Shown here: positions 52,801 to 60,035 of the stretch, in pieces
Layout: every line of letters starts with the position of its first letter
Position numbering within the stretch: the first letter of the stretch is position 1
Position numbers and translations under genes: made by a program
From: Bacteroidaceae bacterium
GTDB lineage: Bacteria > Bacteroidota > Bacteroidia > Bacteroidales > Bacteroidaceae
Direction of reading: 5' to 3'
Assembly: GCA_016280445.1 (NCBI GenBank)
Contig: JAEEGS010000022.1
Coordinates: 1-64,000 of the forward strand
DNA: 64,000 bases
The notes under the pieces: generated by a model
The model's input: only the letters and a program-made list of their open reading frames with translations
The model's database searches: none
Told to the model about the DNA's origin: nothing

Positions 52801-55329
52801 GTCGCCACCTTTGATGGATCCCGTCACGTTCAAGTTTTTGATGACGACATCCGTCACATTGGCGAACGGAGCAATATAGTATGTGGTTCCTTCATCAATG
52901 TTGTTGAGGTTCAGCGTGTGGCCGCCACCGTCGAAGGTGCCTCTGTAACCGATGGACATAGGGGTGGTTTTGTCGATGCTGATGTCAGCAGCCAGCACGG
53001 CATTCACGTCTGAGTTGCCTCCAGCATCTTTCACCTTGTGCACGAAGCTGTCCCAGTCGGCCGTGTTGTTGATGACGAAGAACCCTGGATGTTCCGACGT
53101 ATACTCCATCGTGCAATAGCTGTTGACGACCGTCAGCTTACCCACATTGGGTCTTACACGCGCCCAGGTTGCGCAGCCATCGTAGTCCGTCCTGATATCA
53201 CTGGGCGTAAACATACAGTTTTCAATGAGCACCTTGCCGTCGCACCAACCCACAAAGCCACCATTACTATGACCGTAAAATCCTTTAAACGCACCATCAA
53301 ATTGGCAATTACGTATAATGGCGTTGGTCGTTGGACCCACCACGGCGACAAAGCCACCGTTGGTGGTATCGCCTCCAGCTCTGCCAGTGATACTCATGGA
53401 CGAAAGGCCATTCTCTATGATGACATTCCCGCTAACAGCGCGTCCTACCATGCCGCTTGCGAACTTCTTGGTAGTGGAGACGCTACCTGCTGTGTGAAGG
53501 TTGCGAATGGTGGCGTTGCTCACAAAGCGGAAGGGGGCGATGTATTCTTCATTCTCGATATTTGGATTGAATGTCAGTGTGTGGCCGTTTCCGTTGAAGT
53601 TTCCACGATAAGGTATACTTTCTGACTCACCAACCATCTTGCTGACCGTGATGTCGGCCATGAGCAGGGCATTCACATCTTTTGTGTTCTGAGCCGCTTT
53701 CACCTTCTCCACAAACTGATCCCAATCCTCTGCGGAATGGATTTGGAAGTAGTCGGTGTCATCCTGAATCCCGATAGGCGAGGTGCCCTGTTCCACGTAC
53801 ATGTCTATATGATAGTTCACGCACGGGCGTGTGAGGGACACAATCTTGTAGCGCGCCTCCAAATCCTGTGCGGTGAGCGTATAGATGGTGGAATCCACCT
53901 GCTCGTCTGAACGGTTGGTCGATGTGATGCGCAATTTCATCTTGGCACGTTCATCCCACACGGCACCATACTCATTGGCATAATCCCATTTGACGCGCAC
54001 GGTATAGGCCCGCTCATCTTCCCACTTGGCCGTGTAGTTGGCAAAGCGCGTCAAGTGCAGGTTTTCCAGCACGCACGAATCTTTGGCAACAGTGGAATTG
54101 TTCTCCCATCCCCACGTCTGGGTGGCCATACGGCGGATGCGGTAGGTCAGATGGTCGAGCGAACCATCCTTGAGTTGTTCCGCAGTGATGGTGTTGATGA
54201 GAGTGCTGTCTATATACTCATATTTCAGCGTTTTGATATCGAACGTCTCCGAGCCGATGGTGACAAAGTCGGACTCTTCGCCTGTCAGCGAGCGCTGAAT
54301 CTCGAAGAAGTCGGTGTCCATCAGATCGTTCGTGCCAGGATACTCGATTCCCCATTGCAACTTCACCGATGCTTTGAGGTCAAGGAGCGGTGTGGCTTTG
54401 AAGTTGATGGGCACATGCAGCATGCTCAGGTCTTGTGATTCGGATGCCACACCCTTGATGTCGTAATTGTTGTCGTCCTTGTAATCTACCACCACACGGA
54501 AATTCTTGTGAGGCAGCGTGGCATCGAGATAAATGGTGCCATTGTTCTGGTCAGTGGGCAATGAATAGGTCACCAACTTGCCGTTATCGGTCATGAATTG
54601 ATACTCGGCTTTCTGCAAACTGCTGTTAGCAATGAACCAAGGCATCTCCAGCTTGCCATCCTCGCTGTAGGAAATCGAGGCAGAAGTCAGCTGCGGATAC
54701 ACGATTCCCTGCGCATCAGGAACTGCGACGGTGCTGTTGCTCAGGGAGATGGAGTATTGTGTGTCCCATGCGAGGCCGTTGGTGTAGTCGCACTTGACGT
54801 CCCATGAGAATTTCAGTTCCTTGCCCAGCAAGTTGTAAGGAAGACGCCACACAGCAGCGATATCGTAGGTGTTGCCGTCGGGGTTTTCATACACCAAACG
54901 GCTCAATTCCCCGTCACCGCTGGTCAGTGTGAAGTGTTTGCTCGAGTTGCCCTGCGTCACCTCAATGCTTCCGCCTGCGGTGGTCTTGAACTTACACCAC
55001 AGGTCACTGTGGTCGTTATCGTGGCTGTTTTCATCCTTTCGCCACCAAAGCAGCGTTTCAGTGTGTTCTGTGCCAGCATCATCCTTCCACGTCACCTTGA
55101 GGTTACCGTTGCTCACCCAGTGGTCGATGCCATCCTCGTCATAGACAGGCACCTTGATGCTGATGGTATTCGACCCGTTGAGCATCACTTGATACCGATA
55201 GGTGTCCTCCACATTCTTTGCCAACAGTTGCAGTGGCATCAGCCACGCCAGCAGGACAAGCAACTGCATAACCATCAGGCGGAGTAGATTTACCCCTCCC
55301 ATTCGCGGAATGAAATGTTTAGCTTTCAT
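43822..55329 (-). CDS. Giant multidomain surface protein with type IX secretion tail
   Basis: A 3835-residue exported protein. After a signal peptide (VMQLLVLLAWLMPLQLLA) come beta-sandwich-rich regions, a beta-helix region with GLUG-like repeats (~530-1010; HSAEDWDQFVEKVKAA and ADWDSFVHKVKDAGG open its two halves), a fibronectin III domain (~1075-1150), a carboxypeptidase-regulatory-like domain (~1160-1210) and a discoidin/F5-8C domain (~1570-1715). A long unknown middle is followed by two LamG domains (~2730-2880 and 2940-3120), a BACON-like segment (~3280-3370) and two GAF-D modules. The end (GVYIYNGKKIVIK) is a type A sorting tail. Glycan or host adhesion is inferred. The frame is intact over 11.5 kb. 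Confidence 0.85.
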   Translation of the reverse strand: MKAKHFIPRMGGVNLLRLMVMQLLVLLAWLMPLQLLAKNVEDTYRYQVMLNGSNTISIKVPVYDEDGIDHWVSNGNLKVTWKDDAGTEHTETLLWWRKDENSHDNDHSDLWCKFKTTAGGSIEVTQGNSSKHFTLTSGDGELSRLVYENPDGNTYDIAAVWRLPYNLLGKELKFSWDVKCDYTNGLAWDTQYSISLSNSTVAVPDAQGIVYPQLTSASISYSEDGKLEMPWFIANSSLQKAEYQFMTDNGKLVTYSLPTDQNNGTIYLDATLPHKNFRVVVDYKDDNNYDIKGVASESQDLSMLHVPINFKATPLLDLKASVKLQWGIEYPGTNDLMDTDFFEIQRSLTGEESDFVTIGSETFDIKTLKYEYIDSTLINTITAEQLKDGSLDHLTYRIRRMATQTWGWENNSTVAKDSCVLENLHLTRFANYTAKWEDERAYTVRVKWDYANEYGAVWDERAKMKLRITSTNRSDEQVDSTIYTLTAQDLEARYKIVSLTRPCVNYHIDMYVEQGTSPIGIQDDTDYFQIHSAEDWDQFVEKVKAAQNTKDVNALLMADITVSKMVGESESIPYRGNFNGNGHTLTFNPNIENEEYIAPFRFVSNATIRNLHTAGSVSTTKKFASGMVGRAVSGNVIIENGLSSMSITGRAGGDTTNGGFVAVVGPTTNAIIRNCQFDGAFKGFYGHSNGGFVGWCDGKVLIENCMFTPSDIRTDYDGCATWARVRPNVGKLTVVNSYCTMEYTSEHPGFFVINNTADWDSFVHKVKDAGGNSDVNAVLAADISIDKTTPMSIGYRGTFDGGGHTLNLNNIDEGTTYYIAPFANVTDVVIKNLNVTGSIKGGDHTSGLIGNIDGKPIVTIERVCVSAKVTSTRGHVGGFVGHAHDANVNVTDCLFDGTLTATGESYGGAIMGWGHNGTWTLHRVYECGSYPNIVHPSIGYWYDSAGDGAIHNWGTNAKSTNCISVHDWGEMASANHRNVKDPNRVIAAMNQEQEGTWQIKKEEALPVMPSNDLIGLSTKADVGKAHYLLGSHWQIVGDSASVAPRFIVNQLADMDIASLPDFHHESIGKVDKTLKTETRQSSVVLTWKTDGNPIDYFQVMRREKGKTDWEMIATGIDQKSYEDKTVSALADYEYMVRGVNDCEGVSFTETEIKEGACKHTGKLEGYVRFNDGTGVPGIMVDIVSGDAKVQVTTDEKGYYMAEDLSYMSQKSVTYNVTPVSTAGIALERGSYAVNFNDSINHRQVHEFTITNGLKFTAFVMYDGTSIPVKGARFKVNGELMHNTQNGYVETDFEGRCQFMVLGDIRNIIQVVMDGHTFTNDGYYKSEQGVILTDKVDQAYFYDATTVKLTGRVVGGKDQGNLPLDNNLSRNNLGQNLTMVMALEGDNTSWLVYDNLHPEQSKRDVTFNHPAGGGHKTMVEMQRKRMIVKPDSVTGEYMLMLPPVRWKVQQVYCEGYPTLFQDGMVSEVIDLTDCLEPKTQTHKGTYTDVDGNSISLPAETYNARYNRIYHAPVEITYRQMGYDTFDYFGDRYYQAQTIGGDKVTVPLAYPKVAGYTDYVNPFDNFTHTPKLTPQDASHEKSGSQSYEKLFDDNPNTKWCVVSKTNGWWVNFKADKLVSISTLNLTTGDDTKTYDGRNPKAMRLLGRATEDDEWTLLMETDDAGMEAYNLQTYNLDVPNHHFFQFFRLEILNTTWGNIGTYEGWEVQLSELSLTCRGNEDSTPEDDHGAEPLMAKNAAYTFGYPVFSLERKYPIQLSVVERYPWNNSASSTKVDLVRIGGGKVTVHNGLKNGLHQEVVQLDSLGQGVFQLQADQTTRLLTGKDALHTVTMTLEQDGTTYEAPPLKGYVLNMFATGGAKDVMADGLPLLIDILRDPPGGGSSATLSKGSKLKYTYTLDMKLKAGLALSWTSGTKLENFQGAVAAPEGVGSANGIINAADTEKVLDFEYAFTMEGKRAFSYTMNVTEDISTSSAATMTGAEADLYIGMVQNIVVTPMSTIRAIPDSLYQLMLGRLGGGSIGIATDKYGTLVHIAEGRDDNGRLFHLVRDESIAYGPKVQSQFVHSQKHIQTELLPKQLMELRSLMFTGTPEEAQQQANITGKPVYRSLVDADSENFAVVNTNADTIFYYTSTMPEMEGMNYVIHLPSGTETQLEDEVATRCQIIYAWMNMIAENEREKLNANEYVANYEVDGGAKLTYGETFESDYTISNYYHLPGIISGNYFDDSYSDKLLAGSAVIGVKVASKILSSLWGKLSTSAKAGSTERSDTKNPAFETRVSFYGKTFKFSILPVMDYDVKDVSGESKTFTRKESFTISMDAKSHLNFDLYRTQTDTTLVKSSNLLDVFTNQNFSDGVEYVMEYLARDNDLRNVRYPRGFVYRTRGGATCNPWEDERRTLVYQSGTVLDERTKKICNPKITFDRQSVSGVAYGDPARFKMYLTNDSEEPQLVSGSLMMNTLYLDQQSNPNGAKVLVDGAPLNANGLSMALAPGQMLEKTLEIYAGSEFDYEGLTFEIASSSDYAHTVNSAKIDVHYLRQAGAVNISSPNDKWVMNTDAQYNEKRGWFMPITIDGFNKYQHNFDHIEFQYKESQRGDEYWTNLCSYYADSTLMAQANGVCKMIPENGNIHTEFYGEGTVMEKAYDLRAVLYCRDGNSFLTTSSKVMSGVKDTRRPQLFGTPEPKDGVLNLGDNIIFNFSEDIEYNYLNRITNFEVKGEVNNDRVSESVSIQFDGNSSVESEAQRNFSGKDLTIDLMIKPEQTGSDMPLFSHGDNGKTLQLWLTKDNQLKAVVNGESFTSTKTIDPAGFTQVAIVIKKAVNEKWITENGQLKLNTEALKKDSLTFYNGGVAMGTFALSEAYIGTGPLIFGRTNETNRKKSQFYKGRMMEARLWYRALTGGQLGTTYGSKRLTGHEMGLVDYYPMNEGTGDYALDKTQGANAKLYNAGWAIPRGMSLHLDWEDHGLALHEDAMNRTAEQDYTLMFWFKTDAEGRGVLISNGAGRKNDIGAQNQFCLGFEAEKLTYRTHGMAVEVPGSYSDNDWHHYAMTVNRSSGVVNIYMDHVLRATFSADSLGGISGGYPLIGAARYTEQQADGKVATIDTRNWLRGNIDELCFFEQALPLSLITSYSTKSPHGDEKGLLTYLSFDRQERVKDNDLVLVAYPYSKKIYLDDMGNIRYQKDPVTQQPTSTPMYDYSFADDVPVETVMAHIDASEAAPVVPYEELKNLSFSFVGKDNQVLVSIDEQTSRINRRNIYVTIRDIEDKNGNAMASPATACYYVTSSALQWVTNRKTVTVSYGQDESTIILALSNKSSTSHTYTIQNCPTWLTLDTYSDVIGPKDIITLVATVNKNLNVGSYDEILYLTDEEGVSEPLYLNLTVQGEMPEWAWNVNSDLLMSSMNIVGQVYLNNEIDIDPRDIIGAFDSNNVCHGFAHIDYSAQTGESSLYLTLYDNESSGRELSFKLWEFDTGCELQLSVSINGGALSPTILFKNGDVLGTETPVRFVGGSKFVQTFDLKSGWNWVSFNVESEELFNLHKLLDGLPWKDGDVLTDMNSDVALTYINGQWLSTDALSDIFLTPKRAYAIKVQEDIKFPIAGFIIKQKDMRTIELEQGWNGIGYTPMLNLPVETALSDYYDKAQAGDVIKSQKEFAYFTITGGVGRWRGSLQYMKPGEGYMMLRKAATKTSFLYPFYEPNSTFIDEWASIQSSIAYAPKRCTMTVSATVEGIELEEGDHLVAFADGELCGEAVYNRTDDSNENLYLSIGGDEQKPLWFAVERDGELIASTSEVMTFSANAVVGSPEEPTTISFVHSNKENGRWYTTSGVLLPKRPTNKGVYIYNGKKIVIK

Positions 55330-55553
55330 AGTTCTTCTTATTTTCGTGTTATTCTATCTTCATATAGGTTCTCTCTTCAGCTCGATTCAACATTGATAAC
55401 ATGGTGTTTGTAAAGAAAATGGTACACTTGCCATCTTTTCGTGGCAAATATATGAAAAAATGGATGAAGTGAAAACAAAAAGAAGATTTTTCTTTCTGAA
55501 ACAGAATCTTTTTTGTCCAATATATCAGCGAGATGTGAAAAAGTGGTCTTTTT
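55330..55553. other. Region between the receptor and giant-protein genes
   Basis: 224 AT-rich bases hold the tentative giant-gene promoter and several T runs near 55545-55558. No terminator stem or gene is clear. Confidence 0.4.
55445..55452 (-). promoter_or_regulatory. Probable -7 box for the giant-protein operon
   Basis: TATATTTG on the minus strand, 115 bases before the start. The nearest TTTG (minus strand 55479-55476) is 23 bases upstream, slightly too far, so this is tentative. Confidence 0.4.
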
Positions 55554-58139
55554 TTATTGGTGCAAATCTTTCGTCCCCTTCACTAGGTGTAGCTTACAGC
55601 TCAGCATCATGGTTCTTCCGAGCAAGTGGCAGTTGTAGGTGTAGTAATCGGTAGCGGTGTAGGTGGTGTAGGCATAGTGGCGAGTGTTGAGTAGGTTTTG
55701 GAGGGTGAGTTTCCACACGGCACGTTTTGTTTTGTATTGGGCAGAGGCACCCAGCAGGAAAGCGGACTTGTGTTGGGTGGAACTGAGTTGTTGGCGCACG
55801 ATGTGGGCATTGACTTTCACTTCTAGGTTCTCGATAGGATAGAGGGCGAAGTAGCCGATGGCAGTGACGGCATCAAGGGCATCGATGGTGCTGAGACGGC
55901 GTGTGTAGCCTCTGGAGTAGCGTCCTTCCCCCGTCAGTTGTATCCATGCAAAGGGATTGTAAGTGGCTTCGCCGCTGCAGGTGTAGCCATAGTTGTAGGA
56001 AGTGACGAGGAGGGATTGAGACACGGATTCGTTAGTTCCCCAATATCCGGAGGTCTTGAAGATGAGTTTAGTGTGGATGGGAATGTAGGATTTCGAGATG
56101 CTCAGGTCTGCTGTGGCGGAGCGGAAGTGGCTATGCTGTAGCAGAGAAGCGTTCGCCACATCGGTGCCGCTGACGGTTTGGGCGGTGAGTGTGTTTCGTT
56201 TGCCTTGGTTCCAGGAGGCATTGGCGACAATGGTGAAGTATTGGTAAGGAATCTGAAACTTATAGTTGAGGTCGGTCGACCATTTTTGCTGTTTGCCGAT
56301 AATGCCCGATGCCGCTGATACGCTGCGGTAGGTGGTGTGGACAGGGGTGGTGAGCAGGTCGAGGATATCACCCGCAGAAGTGGTGAATTGGCTGTTCAGA
56401 CGCAGTTCCGATTCTCCACTGAAGGTGTAGCGGAAGGTGGCTGTAGGGTTGAGGTGGGGGAGTGAGTAGGTGCAGTGGGTGTAGTGCAGATGGAGCCAGC
56501 GCAACGTGGCGACCATGCTGATGTAGATGCGTTGGTCGGGCGAACGCCATTCGGTGTTGGGGTAGAAGGATGGGGTGATGTTCCAGCCACTTATGCGCTG
56601 TTTAGTTTCCACCATCTGATAGTCGGCACGGAAGTCAAACGGGATGTTGATGCGCCACTGCGGGTTGATTTTCCACTGATAGGCAGTGCTGTGGCTGGTC
56701 AGAAGCGAGGTGCTTTGAGCATGTTCGGTGAGGTCATTCATGGCCAGTACAACGCTGGGCGAACGCTGGAGTTGCACGTTGGAGGTGAGGCTCCATTTCT
56801 GCTTGCCGATGCGCACTTTGGCTTGGAAGTTGTTGGCGATGTTGAGGGCGGTGGCGGAGCGGTGCTGATGGTTGATGGTGGGAGTGGAGGAGGTGATGGC
56901 GGTGAAATCTCCATCAGCAAGGGTGAAGACGGGACATTCGTTCTCCTCGAATTGTGCTTTTACTCGCAGGTTGTCGCAGAAGTAGTGGTTGGAGGCGTTG
57001 TCTTCATACTTCAGTTCGAGCATCGGGCGGTGAAGGCGTGTCCACGGACGAGTTGTTTCAGTGATGGAAGTGTTCAGCCCTTCGCCCAAATAGATAGTTT
57101 GAGTGGAGAAACTGTTGCGGTTCTCCTCGTAGGTGTAGTTGATGTTGGCACGTACTTGACGGGTGGTGTCCAGTTTAAGAATGCCGTTCAGGCTTCCGTA
57201 GGCATTGGTCTGGTATAGATATTCACCTACTGGTGGCTGTCCACCGCCCCATTTCCCCAATTTGCTTGTTGCTAAGGAGGAAACGTTGCTGTTGCCAAAG
57301 TGGTCAATCATGTCGTAGGAGCCGAAATCACCGTGGTTACTGCCCTTGGAAGAGGCTATCGTCTGGAAGTTGTCGGTGAACATCATGCCCGTCACCCCTG
57401 CCGCATAGAGTGCTTTTTTCTCCATCCAACCTGCACCGAAGATGGGTTCGCCGAAAGGTTTGAACTTCGCTTTCTTAGTCAGTTTGATGTTCAGGGCGAC
57501 GTTGGCGCTTTCTTCGTCGGCATCAATCTTCTTCTCCTTGTGATGGCGCAGCACCTGCACTTGGCTGGTGTATCCGGCAGGGATGTTTTTGGTGGCGAGA
57601 TTGTATCTGCCATCCAGCATGTCGAGCCCTTCGATGTAGAACTTGCTGATGGGGCGACCCATGTAACGGATGGCTCCTGTGCCTGATACCTCGATGCCAG
57701 GCAACCGTTTCAACCCATCTTCCAAGGTCACGTCGCCCTTGCCCAAGAAGGAGGCGAGGTTGTAGGACAGCGTGTCGCCCATCATGTGCAGGGGTGGCGC
57801 CTTCACTTTCACTTCGCGCAGGGCAATGGTGCGGGGGATGAGCGTCATGTCTTGTGTCCTTTTTCCCTTGGGCTCTTTCATAGAAAAGACCTCCCTCTCA
57901 TATGCCACGTGCGAGAAAATGAGAGTGACTTCTTCCTTCCCATCGAAGCGGAGGGTGTACATCCCCTGTCGGTCAGTGGTCGTATAGGCAAGCGAACGCC
58001 CATCCCGTTCCGCTTTGACAATCACGTCGGCAACGGGTTGGTTCTGGAGGTTTCTCACTGTGCCCGTCACTTCGTTTGTCTGACACCATGCTGTTGCTGT
58101 GGACAGGATGAGAATGATGATGAGGATGAACGTTTTCAT
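55554..58139 (-). CDS. TonB-dependent receptor-like outer-membrane protein
   Basis: An 861-residue protein with signal peptide MKTFILIIILILSTATAWCQ, then a carboxypeptidase-regulatory-like domain (VTGTVRNLQNQPVADVIVKA), a plug-like region (GDVTLEDGLKRLPGIEVSGT, YIEGLDMLDGRYNLATKNI) and a long beta-barrel ending at LVKGTKDLHQ. It is the OMP_b-brl_3/TonB receptor type that habitually sits beside GLPGLI proteins. ATG 58139 is chosen for the signal peptide; 58187 is an upstream alternative. It is last in a run sigma-TonB-GLPGLI-receptor, with a repeat element in the gap. Ligand unknown, perhaps a peptide or metal complex. Confidence 0.85.
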   Translation of the reverse strand: MKTFILIIILILSTATAWCQTNEVTGTVRNLQNQPVADVIVKAERDGRSLAYTTTDRQGMYTLRFDGKEEVTLIFSHVAYEREVFSMKEPKGKRTQDMTLIPRTIALREVKVKAPPLHMMGDTLSYNLASFLGKGDVTLEDGLKRLPGIEVSGTGAIRYMGRPISKFYIEGLDMLDGRYNLATKNIPAGYTSQVQVLRHHKEKKIDADEESANVALNIKLTKKAKFKPFGEPIFGAGWMEKKALYAAGVTGMMFTDNFQTIASSKGSNHGDFGSYDMIDHFGNSNVSSLATSKLGKWGGGQPPVGEYLYQTNAYGSLNGILKLDTTRQVRANINYTYEENRNSFSTQTIYLGEGLNTSITETTRPWTRLHRPMLELKYEDNASNHYFCDNLRVKAQFEENECPVFTLADGDFTAITSSTPTINHQHRSATALNIANNFQAKVRIGKQKWSLTSNVQLQRSPSVVLAMNDLTEHAQSTSLLTSHSTAYQWKINPQWRINIPFDFRADYQMVETKQRISGWNITPSFYPNTEWRSPDQRIYISMVATLRWLHLHYTHCTYSLPHLNPTATFRYTFSGESELRLNSQFTTSAGDILDLLTTPVHTTYRSVSAASGIIGKQQKWSTDLNYKFQIPYQYFTIVANASWNQGKRNTLTAQTVSGTDVANASLLQHSHFRSATADLSISKSYIPIHTKLIFKTSGYWGTNESVSQSLLVTSYNYGYTCSGEATYNPFAWIQLTGEGRYSRGYTRRLSTIDALDAVTAIGYFALYPIENLEVKVNAHIVRQQLSSTQHKSAFLLGASAQYKTKRAVWKLTLQNLLNTRHYAYTTYTATDYYTYNCHLLGRTMMLSCKLHLVKGTKDLHQ

Positions 58140-58181
58140 GTGTGGAGTCGGTTTTGAAGGTGATGAAAAGAAATCGGTGGC

Positions 58182-58215
58182 TTTCACAAGTGACCGATTT
58201 TGTGGTATACCTTTG
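58182..58215 (+). promoter_or_regulatory. Plus-strand promoter reading into the repeat element
   Basis: TACCTTTG at 58208-58215 is a perfect -7 box with TTTC at 58182-58185 as a weak -33 (22 bases). No plus-strand gene follows; the transcript would cross the 58.3-kb repeat and run antisense to the GLPGLI gene. Confidence 0.45.
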
Positions 58216-58248
58216 TTTAACTAATCCTTAATTACCATGCCTTTTGAG

Positions 58249-58463
58249 AGGTAGCGTCGTAGCCTCTGAAGGAGCATGCCCGTATCCTTTGATGATGTAT
58301 ACTCGAAGCCTCTGAATCGACGTCGTCGACGTCGGTTAACCGATGTCGTCGATGTCGACCAACCGATGTCGACGATGTCGGTTTAGGGGTTGTGGAAGAG
58401 CCTCTGGGGAGGTTGTGGAAATGAGTCGGTGGAGGCAGTGCCGTAACTGGTGGGGAGGGTGCT
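58249..58463. repeat. 23-base-period intergenic element with three 17-base near-palindromes (copy 4)
   Basis: Units lie at 58318-58334 (CGACGTCGTCGACGTCG), 58341-58357 (CGATGTCGTCGATGTCG) and 58364-58380 (CGATGTCGACGATGTCG), spacers six bases, period 23. They closely match copy 1 at 0.2 kb. The left flank repeats GCCTCTGAA at 23- and 46-base steps; the right flank repeats GGTTGTGGAA (58388, 58411) and GGCAGTGCCG (58434) every 23 bases. It lies between the GLPGLI gene and the receptor. Confidence 0.85.
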
Positions 58464-58472
58464 CTTCCGAGG

Positions 58473-59327
58473 CTATTCCAGTTCGAGCGGTTGATAGTAA
58501 CGAACATTGTCTTTGTGTGGAGAGTAGATGCCATTGTAGTACTCTACCCAGTCGGTGGGTCCCCACATGTAGGATTGTATCTGGATGTTATCGCCAGCCG
58601 ACAGCCAATAGTGCGGGTCTTGCACGAAACGAGGGTTGCAGAAGAGTCCGTTGCGGAACTTCACGTATTTGTCATGGGGCATCTTCACGTGGTCGGGTTT
58701 GGGTGTGTAGGTGATGGGGTAGTGCTCCGTCACCAGTGCGTTGAGTTCGAAGTGGTGTATGCCTTCGCTGTCGTCAGCCTTGACAATCAATCCCGGACAG
58801 CCATGCAGTTTCCAAGGCCCTGCGGTGGAGGGCACTTCGTCGGTGTAGAAGACCGTCCATGTCCTGCCGCCAAACTCGCCTACGGCTTTCTTGCAGGGAT
58901 AGGTGGCGATGGTGGCGGTGTCTTCTTTCAATGCCCACTGGATGGTATTCATCGGCTCCGTGATTTCATAGGGTTTGGGCACAATCCCCTCACGGGTGGT
59001 CAACTGACCTTCTGGATAGTTTGTGTAGACACACTCGGGCATCATGTTGACACAATGCGACCACATGCCGTGCAGCGTCTCTTCCTTGCGGTGATGGTGA
59101 ATGAAGTAATCGTACCAATAATACTCCATCATGCGGTTCACCTTTGTGCCCACTTGCACCGCCAATCGCACGGTGTCGGTGATGGCCTCGCCTGTCTTGC
59201 CCATGCGGGTGTTGCAGGCATAGTCGTACACAATCGTGAACAGGGAAACGTCCACACTGTCTTTCGTTTGGCTGAAGCCACAGAGGGCTGCCATCCCTGT
59301 GAGCAGGGACAGAAAAAGTCTTTTCAT
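58473..59327 (-). CDS. GLPGLI family protein
   Basis: A 284-residue exported protein with signal MKRLFLSLLTGMAALCGFSQ. The family motif reads GPWKLHGCPGLI (170-181), with Cys in place of the usual Leu, followed by VKADD. The domain is all-beta, periplasmic and usually encoded next to an outer-membrane receptor of the type found here. Some relatives are implicated in surface secretion or peptide export, but the function is not settled. It lies between a TonB-domain protein gene and the receptor gene on the same strand. Confidence 0.85.
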   Translation of the reverse strand: MKRLFLSLLTGMAALCGFSQTKDSVDVSLFTIVYDYACNTRMGKTGEAITDTVRLAVQVGTKVNRMMEYYWYDYFIHHHRKEETLHGMWSHCVNMMPECVYTNYPEGQLTTREGIVPKPYEITEPMNTIQWALKEDTATIATYPCKKAVGEFGGRTWTVFYTDEVPSTAGPWKLHGCPGLIVKADDSEGIHHFELNALVTEHYPITYTPKPDHVKMPHDKYVKFRNGLFCNPRFVQDPHYWLSAGDNIQIQSYMWGPTDWVEYYNGIYSPHKDNVRYYQPLELE

Positions 59328-59397
59328 GTTGTCGGAATTTTAGGGCGAAGTGCCTGAGATAAGGCTCCCGGCACTTCACCACGGGGTTATTGTTTCT

Positions 59398-60033
59398 TTA
59401 TTGGAGGCGGAAGGTGACAGGTATGGTGAAATGTGTGCGCACAGCCTTGCCCTTGATTTTCCCGGGTGTCCACTTTCCCATCATGCGGCACACCCGGAGG
59501 GCTTCGTCGTGGCAGGCCTTTTGGGCGGTCTCAAACTCCGACATCGTGATGTAGTCGCGGTCTTGTGGCTTTCCTGTGGCTTGCACGTTCCGTTTGATGA
59601 GTTTCCGGTGGTCGGTCGCTTCCTTGAGAACCTTGAATTGAGTGCATCTGCCATCTTTCTCCACGACGAACTGCACCATGACACGGCCTGCCACTCCGCA
59701 GTCTTCTGCCACTTTGGGGTAGTGAAGGTTCTGGATAAGGTGCTGCATCAGCGCATCCAGGCCATCGGCATAGACAGGATTCTCCTCCACCACGTCATAG
59801 ATAGGGTCGTCGTCTGTGGCGAAGACAGCGTGGAGTGTGGAGGAGTTGGAACTGATGACCGCCGAGGCGATGACTGCCCCACCGAGCAGGAAGATGATAC
59901 CAGCAACAGCGGCAGCCTTGGCGGTGAAGGACTTTAGCCTCCGATGGGGGGCGATGGTCTCTTTCTCAAACTTTGCCCATTCTTGGTTGATGTCGGGCAT
60001 TCCTATTTTCTTGTCAAGTTCTTGAGTAGTCAT
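59398..60033 (-). CDS. Membrane protein with TonB C-terminal domain in anti-sigma position
   Basis: A 211-residue protein. The first ~35 residues are cytoplasmic, one membrane helix (AKAAAVAGIIFLLGGAVIAS) follows, and residues ~100-211 form a TonB-like domain (GLDALMQHLIQNLHYPKVAE, VAGRVMVQFVVEKDG, GKIKGKAVRTHFTIPVTFRL). The proline-rich spacer usual in TonB is missing. It starts two bases after the ECF sigma gene, a place normally held by an anti-sigma factor, so the short N-terminal tail may bind sigma. That is inference from topology and context. Confidence 0.75.
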   Translation of the reverse strand: MTTQELDKKIGMPDINQEWAKFEKETIAPHRRLKSFTAKAAAVAGIIFLLGGAVIASAVISSNSSTLHAVFATDDDPIYDVVEENPVYADGLDALMQHLIQNLHYPKVAEDCGVAGRVMVQFVVEKDGRCTQFKVLKEATDHRKLIKRNVQATGKPQDRDYITMSEFETAQKACHDEALRVCRMMGKWTPGKIKGKAVRTHFTIPVTFRLQ

Positions 60034-60035
60034 GA

